A DNA stretch of 64,000 nt. Origin: Planctomycetota bacterium (GTDB lineage: Bacteria > Planctomycetota > MHYJ01 > JACQXL01 > JACRIJ01). Positions 56,755 through 64,000 of the stretch are shown piece by piece. Below the pieces are notes generated by a model. That model saw only the letters and a program-made list of their open reading frames with translations. It searched no databases and was not told the DNA's origin. Numbering within the stretch: position 1 is the stretch's first letter; the number at the start of each line of letters is the position of its first letter. The stretch covers positions 1 through 64,000 of the forward strand of contig JACRIJ010000031.1 of the NCBI GenBank assembly GCA_016220095.1, read 5' to 3'. The translations under genes were made by a program, and so were the position numbers.

Positions 56755-58206
56755 GTGTCACTTAAACTGAAAATGTTCATGACCACGGCGGTCATTCTGC
56801 TTATCGTACTCGGGCTGATTACGGTATCGTTCTACCTTTTTGACGTCGTGAAAATCAAAACCGACAGGGAGAAGTTTGCCGACGTGGTTTACCGCGCCAC
56901 GCAGGACCTTTTCTACGCCCTGGGCCCGTCAAATTCCCTGCAGACCGAGGATGAACGCAAGCAGTTTATCGATCTGTTCGGTTCTTCTTTCATACAGCAG
57001 AATCTCATCATTGTTGACGGCGAATTCAACCTGGTAATCACATTTCATCCTTCGCCTTCAGCGGTAGTGAATGAATACAAGCCCCAACTCAGTGAAATAA
57101 TGGTTGAGAAAAAGGGATACAGGATTGAAGGCGATTTTATTATCACGAGTGTCATATTGCCGTACGGCCGCACGTGCGGATTGATTGTTGACATGAAGCC
57201 GCTCGGCATTCCGGAGATGTCTTCGGTAAAATTCGCCGCCACCATAACTCTCGTAATGGCTCTCGGCATGCTTTTGATATTCCTGAACATATACGTCAAT
57301 TTTAAAAGCATAATAATGGATCCGCTGAAAATGATTTACGATGCGTCCCTGCGCATTTCAAAAGGCGATTATTCCGCGATAATAAACAAGCCGGAAACGC
57401 ATGATGAGTTTGCCACGCTGATAGAAACATTCAATCTGATGGCAGTTTCCCTGCAGGATTATCGGAGCAATATGGAGGCGAAAGTCGCGGAGGCCGCGGA
57501 AAGGATAAGAAACGCGGAAAAAAACCTTGTCATAGCACAGCGCCTTTCCGCAATGGGCACCATGGTGGCCGGCATAGCGCATGAGATAAATAATCCTCTC
57601 GCCGGTATGATGAATGCCGTCAATTCCCTGAAAAACAAAGGCATGTCGCCGGAGAAAACAATTCAGTATCTTGATATAATTAATGACGGCCTCGCTAGAA
57701 TTGAAGGCATAGTCAGGAAAGTCCTGAATTTTTCGCCGCGCAAGATGGAGCCTGAACGGCTTAATATTTCAGAAGTGGCTGAAAAGGCGGTAGCTCTTAT
57801 GCAGTACGCGGTGAAAGACAAGCAGATTGTTGTCAAGAACAATATCGCATCCGCTCTCCCGCATGTATTCGGCGACGCGTCCGAGCTTCAGCAGGTTTTT
57901 CTCAATGTGCTTTTGAATGCGGTGGATGCCACGCAGGAGCCTGGCAGGGATATAACGCTTGATTCGGAAGTGTCCGGAGGCAATGTCGTAATTTCAATCA
58001 GCGACCGCGGCGTGGGTATTGATGAGAGCGAGGTTTCAAGGATATTTGACTATTTCTATACGACAAAGGAACCCGGCAGAGGAACCGGCCTCGGCCTGTC
58101 CATAGCGTATAATATCATAAATAACCATCAGGGCAGGATCGAAATAAAAAGCAAAAAAGGGCAAGGTACGACGGTTAAAATTACATTGCCTGTATCCTCA
58201 GTATAA
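56755..58206 (+). CDS. Membrane sensor histidine kinase with HAMP domain
   Basis: TM-sensor-TM-HAMP; GIAHEINNPLAGMMNAV; DRGVGI; GTGLGLSIAYNI; GTG start. Confidence 0.9.
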   Translation: MSLKLKMFMTTAVILLIVLGLITVSFYLFDVVKIKTDREKFADVVYRATQDLFYALGPSNSLQTEDERKQFIDLFGSSFIQQNLIIVDGEFNLVITFHPSPSAVVNEYKPQLSEIMVEKKGYRIEGDFIITSVILPYGRTCGLIVDMKPLGIPEMSSVKFAATITLVMALGMLLIFLNIYVNFKSIIMDPLKMIYDASLRISKGDYSAIINKPETHDEFATLIETFNLMAVSLQDYRSNMEAKVAEAAERIRNAEKNLVIAQRLSAMGTMVAGIAHEINNPLAGMMNAVNSLKNKGMSPEKTIQYLDIINDGLARIEGIVRKVLNFSPRKMEPERLNISEVAEKAVALMQYAVKDKQIVVKNNIASALPHVFGDASELQQVFLNVLLNAVDATQEPGRDITLDSEVSGGNVVISISDRGVGIDESEVSRIFDYFYTTKEPGRGTGLGLSIAYNIINNHQGRIEIKSKKGQGTTVKITLPVSSV

Positions 58207-58242
58207 AAAGAAGATAAACATATAAGTTAGGAAATAACAGTC

Positions 58243-58659
58243 ATGACTGAATTGGAAACGCTTAAGAAGGAATTTGCCTCCGGCAAGTACAGGGTCATAG
58301 AAAAAGACCTTGAGACTTTTCTTGTTAAAAACGCGGAGAGCATAAAGAAATTCAAGGAACAGGTGCGTTCCAAGCTGGGCAGGGAATGTTCCACGGAGAT
58401 GGCCATAAAATGGTACATACTTCAGATACGTTCCATTAATCCGACAGATGAGATAAAGTCCGAGCTTGATGAAATTGAAAAGGAGATATGGTACAGGGCC
58501 GAACAGGAAGGCGGCAGGATTGACCGTTCCAAGGTGGCCGAAGAATGGTGCATGCGGCATGCCCCCGGCTGGCGCGACCACAGGGTTTTGTCAATTATCT
58601 TTGTGTTTGACCAGAATAAGGAAAGATATACCTCGGTATTGGATAAGCTGTGGAAGTAA
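58243..58659 (+). CDS. Conserved hypothetical protein
   Basis: 138-aa ORF following the histidine kinase with no recognised family. Confidence 0.6.
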   Translation: MTELETLKKEFASGKYRVIEKDLETFLVKNAESIKKFKEQVRSKLGRECSTEMAIKWYILQIRSINPTDEIKSELDEIEKEIWYRAEQEGGRIDRSKVAEEWCMRHAPGWRDHRVLSIIFVFDQNKERYTSVLDKLWK

Positions 58660-58669
58660 GGATATTTGC

Positions 58670-58697
58670 GATTTGAGATTTTAGAATTAAGATTTAC
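58670..58697. repeat. Short GATTT-type heptad array
   Basis: GATTTGA GATTTTA GAATTAA GATTTAC right after the preceding stop codon. Confidence 0.55.
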
Positions 58698-58731
58698 GCG
58701 GGAAATTCCAACTCTTAAATTTCTACGGGTT

Positions 58732-59802
58732 CTAATTCGTCTTTTCCGATACGCCGGCACTTTTGAACGTAGCCATTTCATTGTAGATTTTTACTGAAGC
58801 GTCAAGCATAGTCATGGCCAGGGCCGCGCCTGTGCCTTCGCCGAGACGCATTTCCATGTCAAGTACGGGAACAAGTCCAAGCCGTTCCAGCATGTATCTG
58901 TGGCCTTTTTCCTGGGATTTGTGCGAGGCGAACATGTATTCAACGGCAAACGGCGACAGTTCCGCGGCGATGAGAGCGCCTGCGGTGGAAATAAAGCCGT
59001 CCACCGCGACAGGTATGCTGTTCGCGGCGCAGGCGAGTATTACTCCCGCAATGCCGCCGATTTCAAAACCGCCGACTTTTGCGAGTACGTCCACTGGGTC
59101 CTTTGAATTCGGATGGTTTAAAAGCAAGCCGGTTTGTATCATGCGAACCTTTTTTTCAAGAGTTTTGTCATCAATGCCTGTGCCGCGTCCGGTCAATTCC
59201 GGTATGGCTATTCCGCTGAAAGCCGCTATTATGGCGCTGGCCGGTGTGGTATTGCCTATTCCCATGTCGCCGGTGCCTATTATGTGTGCTCCGTTTTTTA
59301 TTTCATTTTCCGCGAGTTCCATGCCTGCCGTAACCGCGGCAACGGCCTGTTCGCGCGTCATTGCCGGACCGGTTGAGAAATCCTTTGTCCCATAGGCGAT
59401 TTTTTTATCTATGATTTTGCCTTGGGCCGCAAGTTCGGACAGGTCCTTGTCAACGCCCATATCCACGACAAGCACCCTAACGCCGGCGTGGCGCGCGAGT
59501 ACGTTAATGGCCGCACCCTTATTGACGAAATTGTAAACCATTTGCGGAGTGACTTCCTTGGGATAGGCGCTTACGCCTTGAGAGGCAATGCCGTGGTCAG
59601 CGGCCATTGTAATGATGACTTTGTTTGTCAAAACGGGTTTTTCAATCCTGTTCGTGATAGCGGCTATTCTTGCGGCGAAATCCTCAAGACGTCCGAGGCT
59701 TTTGACGGGTTTTGTAAGATTGGCAAGGTGTTCCTCGGCTTGCTTTATCAGCTTCCTGTCAACAGGCTTGATTCTTTTGGCTGTTTCCTTGATTATGTCC
59801 AT
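58732..59802 (-). CDS. cobT: Nicotinate-nucleotide-dimethylbenzimidazole phosphoribosyltransferase
   Basis: LTKPVKSLGRLEDFAARIA; ITMAADHGIASQGVSAYPKEVT; GTGDMGIGNTTPASAI; MRLGEGTGAALAM. Confidence 0.95.
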   Translation of the reverse strand: MDIIKETAKRIKPVDRKLIKQAEEHLANLTKPVKSLGRLEDFAARIAAITNRIEKPVLTNKVIITMAADHGIASQGVSAYPKEVTPQMVYNFVNKGAAINVLARHAGVRVLVVDMGVDKDLSELAAQGKIIDKKIAYGTKDFSTGPAMTREQAVAAVTAGMELAENEIKNGAHIIGTGDMGIGNTTPASAIIAAFSGIAIPELTGRGTGIDDKTLEKKVRMIQTGLLLNHPNSKDPVDVLAKVGGFEIGGIAGVILACAANSIPVAVDGFISTAGALIAAELSPFAVEYMFASHKSQEKGHRYMLERLGLVPVLDMEMRLGEGTGAALAMTMLDASVKIYNEMATFKSAGVSEKTN

Positions 59803-59991
59803 GGCAAAACTCCAGTATGAAATAGGATTACGATTTTTGTTCAAATTGAGACGTGATTATACATTGCCGCCTGCAAAAAGCAAGTTTTTTCTATGTGTAG
59901 TGATAAAAGCTCTGTCAAGCAAGGTAAATGATTTGACGATTGCCGGAGGGCTGTTTATTTGCTATTGTCCGCATATCTCAACCTGCGGCTG

Positions 59992-60040
59992 TAACCGGTC
60001 ACCGGCTATCGGTCACTGGTTACTCGTTACCCGCTGTCCG
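59992..60040. repeat. Heptanucleotide array, 7 units, overlapping gene 3' end
   Basis: TAACCGG TCACCGG CTATCGG TCACTGG TTACTCG TTACCCG CTGTCCG. Confidence 0.85.
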
Positions 60041-62188
60041 TTTGAGTTCTTCCAGCTTCTTTTTTGCCGGCATGAAATCAGGCGTGATTGCGAGTATTTC
60101 TTCCAATTTCCGGATTAATGCTTCTTTTGGCGTTGCCGGCGCGGACGGCTGTTTCTGCAGGGCAGGTTCTGCGCCAGTTTTTGCTTCATCCTGTTCTTCT
60201 CTTGTGCCGAAACCTGTCTGTTCTTTATCGCTGTTTCCGGGTGCGCCCGACGCTTTTTCCGCAGATTGTCCTTCTAATTCAGGCGTTTTGTTCAGTTTGT
60301 CGTTTGCAATTGCGACTTGCGGCGTCACGGGCGGCGCATTGACCGCGGGAATGGCGTTACCAGCGAGTTCTGCGGTTTTTTCCTGCAACGCAAGACCAGC
60401 ATGTGCGGTTTTATCTACATCTTTGTTTATCTCCGCGTTTTTATTTTTTTCAGAAGGATTTCCTTTCAGGTCTTCCATGTCCTCAAATGCGAGGTCGCCT
60501 GCCTGCGAACCGTATTCCTCGGATTCATTTATGGCTTCGTAGAACATTTTTACCGCGATAAGGCGGTTTTCGTCGTCATTGATAAATCCTTGCGCTCTGG
60601 ACCTTTCCATGCTCATTTTTGCCTGCCCATCTAAATTCTTCTTCTCTTTGGCATCTGCCGCAAATAACCGTTCGCTGATGGATTTGTCGGTGAAGGCTAC
60701 GAGCGCGCCTTGCCCGAGTTTTTTATCCATATTCATTATGATTTTGCTTGACAGGTCGTCAATCAGTGAGAATATTTTGGATTCAACGTTTTCGCTTTTT
60801 GCCGCGGCTATGACATTGCCGGCCGGAAGTTCATAGACCTTGATGTCCACTGCGAGCAGATCCGCTGTTCTCATAAAACTGCTTGTAATTATTAATGACG
60901 CGTCAAGTTCCTTCAGTATGCTGTCGGGAATGGAATTCAGTTCAACTATCGGCCCTGAAGAGGTCATTTTTTTTCTGAGAATGTCGCGCGAAATAAGTTT
61001 CAGGTATTGGCAGTCCGACAGGTCTGTCGCGAGCATTTCCGGGATAGCGGTTCTTAACCAGTTGATGTCGGCTTCTCCGGTAGTGTTTTGGGAATCAAGC
61101 ACGAGTATGACCTTGGGAAATTCATTCTTTACCGAAGGCGCGGGAGGAATGGCAACGGCGGTTTTGACTGTGTCCGTTGAATCGTGTCGGGTTATAGCCG
61201 GGTTTTGCCCGTTCGGTGCATCGTTTTTCTTGGATACAATAATTACAGCTAAGGCTATCAGTATAAGAATCGCGGCTGCGGCGCCTGCGAAGCGCAGTGC
61301 GCCGCTTTTGCGCCTGCGTGTTGAAACAGGTTTGCGCCTGCGTACAGGGCGGTTTTCAAGGATATCGTCAATTATGGTGATGAGTTCGTCGGCGGACGGG
61401 CGGTCTTTGCCATTCTTTGAGAGCATTTCATCTATCAATTGAGCCACGGGTTCCGGCACATCGGGGTTAATGGTTCTTATATCCGGAGGCGGGTCGTTTA
61501 TTATTTTTGAAAAAAGCGCGTAAGGCGTATCGCCAGTGTACGGCATCTTGCCTGTAATCATTTCATACAGAACAACCCCGAGCGAATAGATGTCTGATTT
61601 GCCGTCCAGCACTCCGCCTTCGCATTGTTCCGGCGAACTGTACTCCGGCGTGCCCAGATAAGTTCCGGTTTCGGTCATCTTGGAATCCGATTTCAATTCC
61701 TTGGCGAGCCCGAAATCCATTACCTTAACCACGCCATCTGTGGTGAGCATTATATTGCCGGGTTTGAGGTCGCGATGGACTATTCCCTGCTTATGCGCGA
61801 AAGATACGGCGCGCGATGTTTGCTTGAGTATATTGAGTGCCTTTATGTGACTGAGGGTTCCGTTTTTCGTTATGTGTTCGGCGAGAGACATGCCTTTTAT
61901 GTGCTGCATGGCTATGTAGCACAGGCTGTTGATTTCACCAACCGAGTAAACCGTGGCGATATTCTGATGTTCAAGCTTTGCGGCCGTGCGGGCTTCTTTT
62001 ATAAATCTTGCCTTGAATTGAGAATCCTTTGACAGGTCCTTATTGAGTATTTTTATTGCGACAGTCCTGTCAAGGGCTTCCTCGTATGCCTCATAAACCT
62101 GGCCCATTCCACCTTTTCCGAGCTGTTTTATTATCGTATAATGCCCGAATTTTTTTGTACCTGGGTTTTTACTGCTTTCTGTTGCCAT
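60020..62188 (-). CDS. Hanks-type Ser/Thr protein kinase with TM helix and TolB/FlgO-like extracytoplasmic domain
   Basis: GKGGMGQVYEAYE; HRDLKPGNIML; DFGLAKE; GTPEYSSPEQ; TM; FPKVILVLDSQNTTGEADINWLRTAIPEMLATDL. Confidence 0.93.
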   Translation of the reverse strand: MATESSKNPGTKKFGHYTIIKQLGKGGMGQVYEAYEEALDRTVAIKILNKDLSKDSQFKARFIKEARTAAKLEHQNIATVYSVGEINSLCYIAMQHIKGMSLAEHITKNGTLSHIKALNILKQTSRAVSFAHKQGIVHRDLKPGNIMLTTDGVVKVMDFGLAKELKSDSKMTETGTYLGTPEYSSPEQCEGGVLDGKSDIYSLGVVLYEMITGKMPYTGDTPYALFSKIINDPPPDIRTINPDVPEPVAQLIDEMLSKNGKDRPSADELITIIDDILENRPVRRRKPVSTRRRKSGALRFAGAAAAILILIALAVIIVSKKNDAPNGQNPAITRHDSTDTVKTAVAIPPAPSVKNEFPKVILVLDSQNTTGEADINWLRTAIPEMLATDLSDCQYLKLISRDILRKKMTSSGPIVELNSIPDSILKELDASLIITSSFMRTADLLAVDIKVYELPAGNVIAAAKSENVESKIFSLIDDLSSKIIMNMDKKLGQGALVAFTDKSISERLFAADAKEKKNLDGQAKMSMERSRAQGFINDDENRLIAVKMFYEAINESEEYGSQAGDLAFEDMEDLKGNPSEKNKNAEINKDVDKTAHAGLALQEKTAELAGNAIPAVNAPPVTPQVAIANDKLNKTPELEGQSAEKASGAPGNSDKEQTGFGTREEQDEAKTGAEPALQKQPSAPATPKEALIRKLEEILAITPDFMPAKKKLEELKRTAGNE

Positions 62189-62200
62189 AATAATTGCCTG

Positions 62201-63583
62201 TTATTTGGTTTTATCAATTATAAAAACTATTCTTATCTTTTTTCTTGCGGGAATTTTTGCCCTGACGGCCTTGTCCATTTTCTGGCCGTATGCTTCTTTT
62301 TCGAGTTCTTTGCGCGATTCTTCCGCCTTTGTCTTGTCGGTCAGGTCGGAGCCAATCTGCCTCTCGGTATCAGCCGTTGGCGCGTTTGTAGCGGGCTTTG
62401 GAGCGGGTGATGCGCCGGGCGAGATGACCATAGGCGGCATCGGCTGTCTGGAGGGCGCGGATTCAGCCGGCGAGGGTGGCGGGGTTATGGGTGATGACTG
62501 GGGTTTTTTAGCGTCCTGTGCTAATCCGCCGCCGGCACTGCCTGTAACTGCCGCATTGCTTGACAGGTCTCCTTCGGCATTTTTTTCATTTTCAGTTAAT
62601 TCGCCTTCGGAGATGTTTTTCGCGGAATCATTTTTCTTTTCAAGTTTCAGCGCTGTTGATGCGCCGAAACCGCGTGCTTCTTCGTTTTGTGATTTTTCCT
62701 GTGCTCTGGAGGGGGCTTTGGCAAAGGCGAACAACTTTTGTTCTTGTTCTGCCGTAAGTTCTACTGTCACGGAAAGCGCCGCGGTTTTTGCATTTTTACC
62801 GCCTGAGTATTCTTTTTCTTTTAGGGTGTTGCCTTTGCTGTCTTTCTGGTACTGGTATTCAAAGAGTTCCTTTGCCTTTTCGGGCTGGTCATAATCCTGG
62901 TAAACGTTCATGCGGTCCAATTCGTTCTGAAACGCAAGCAGTACTTCGGGCAGTTCCTGCTCGGAAACGGTTAAGCTATAGACTGTTTCCGGAGACTCGC
63001 CCCAATCGTTTTCATCAGCGTCCGCAAGTTCATCGTTTGTTTCCAGGGAATCTTCATTTTCCGGATATGCGCCATTGGCATTGTTGTTGATGGTATCCAT
63101 GACAAAGCCGTCGCGGTTGCGTTCGTCTGACTTTTTCGTTTCCCTGAATTCTTCCGTAGCGTTGTCTTGTTTCATGGCCATCGGTTTGGCGGGGGCGTCA
63201 ATAGTACTTATGTCTGTTTCGGGTTGCGGGTCATATTGCGTTGTTTTGACATTGGGCGTAATTAATGCGTAGAAGGCTATTAACAACCCGGCCGCGGCCG
63301 CAGTAAGTATTGCTACGGGCTTGAAGAACCTGATGTGAAGTGCCGGTTTCTGGTAGACGGGGTGCGCGTGCTGTATTTTTGCCTTTATTTCACAGCAGGC
63401 ATCCTGCGGGGCGGAAAGCCTTGGCAGGCTCGAAATCGCCTGTACGGTCAAACTGAGTTCTTCCAGTTCTTTTTTGCAGGCAGGGCATTCTCCGATATGG
63501 CGCTCTACCTGAATTTTTTCTTCAGGATTGAGTTCCTTATCAAGGTAAGCCGAAAGTTGTTCTTTTATGAGTTCGCACTTCAT
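62201..63583 (-). CDS. Transmembrane anti-sigma factor with zf-HC2 domain
   Basis: MKCELIKEQLSAYLDKEL..HIGECPACKKELEEL; single TM; low-complexity Pro-rich C-terminal half. Confidence 0.85.
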   Translation of the reverse strand: MKCELIKEQLSAYLDKELNPEEKIQVERHIGECPACKKELEELSLTVQAISSLPRLSAPQDACCEIKAKIQHAHPVYQKPALHIRFFKPVAILTAAAAGLLIAFYALITPNVKTTQYDPQPETDISTIDAPAKPMAMKQDNATEEFRETKKSDERNRDGFVMDTINNNANGAYPENEDSLETNDELADADENDWGESPETVYSLTVSEQELPEVLLAFQNELDRMNVYQDYDQPEKAKELFEYQYQKDSKGNTLKEKEYSGGKNAKTAALSVTVELTAEQEQKLFAFAKAPSRAQEKSQNEEARGFGASTALKLEKKNDSAKNISEGELTENEKNAEGDLSSNAAVTGSAGGGLAQDAKKPQSSPITPPPSPAESAPSRQPMPPMVISPGASPAPKPATNAPTADTERQIGSDLTDKTKAEESRKELEKEAYGQKMDKAVRAKIPARKKIRIVFIIDKTK

Positions 63584-63620
63584 GTTTATATTGCCTTTCG
63601 TACTCTTTGACGCCGTATTG

Positions 63621-64000
63621 TCAAAAAAGTTCCATGTCTTTTAAAATTTCTTTTAGTTCCGTCCGGCCTCTGTGTATGCGTGACCGTACGGTGCCTGCGG
63701 GCAATTCAAGCACTTCGGCTATTTCATCGTAACTTAGGCCGTTGATGTCTCTAAGGATTATCGCCTGCCTGGAGTCTTCTGAAAGGGAATTGATAGCCTT
63801 TTGGATAATCGCGTTTTTCTCGCGTTGTTCAATGGTTGAAACCGGGTTCATTTCCGAGTCCGGAAGGTCAAATTGCCGGTCATCATCGCTGTCCGGTTTT
63901 GAAAACGCGCTCATCGGCGTTGCCGGCCTGCGCACGTTTGACCTCTGCCGGCTAATGCAGAGGTTGATAGCGATGCGGTAAATCCATGTGTAAAATGATG
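63621..64000 (-). CDS. ECF sigma-70 factor (partial, runs off window)
   Basis: Upstream in-frame WIYRIAINLCIS continues past listed ATG at 63935; sigma4 SEDSRQAIILRDINGLSYDEIAEVLELPAGTVRSRIHRGRTELKE. Confidence 0.9.
   Translation of the reverse strand, partial: SFYTWIYRIAINLCISRQRSNVRRPATPMSAFSKPDSDDDRQFDLPDSEMNPVSTIEQREKNAIIQKAINSLSEDSRQAIILRDINGLSYDEIAEVLELPAGTVRSRIHRGRTELKEILKDMELF

Noticed and set aside
51693-59802. Cobalamin riboswitch near cobU or cobT
   Set aside because: No B12-box-like GCCACTG element or room for a ~200-nt aptamer upstream of either gene.

Overview
64-kb window of chromosome-like bacterial DNA, read without tools. Gene content suggests a PVC/Planctomycetota-like or similar candidate-phylum bacterium: many TPR proteins, two Hanks-type Ser/Thr kinases, an ECF sigma/anti-sigma pair, CRTAC1/ASPIC-UnbV and VIT-vWA secreted proteins, and McsA/McsB. 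This taxonomic guess is inference only. About 40 protein genes are supportable, plus tRNA-Ser(CGA), tRNA-Leu(UAA), one candidate 6S-like structured RNA and several consensus sigma70-type promoters. No CRISPR array, rRNA, phage or complete transposase gene was seen. Recognisable loci include mcsAB, ileS, queE/queC, cobU, cobT, bioA, pilB/pilC, a sig/anti-sig/STK cluster, and a TPR-AAA+ pair. There is also a giant 2451-aa VIT-vWA-TPR protein translationally coupled to a membrane protein. The most striking unexplained structure is intergenic. Many gaps consist of degenerate arrays in strict 7-nt register, the best being 26 consecutive heptads (182 bp) filling the mcsB-NUDIX gap. At least seven of these arrays run into gene 3' ends and supply the stop codon and C-terminal residues. 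A ~162-bp palindromic MITE-like family and a separate period-9 repeat class are also present. The first 79 bases are poly-C and are probably an assembly or sequencing artefact.
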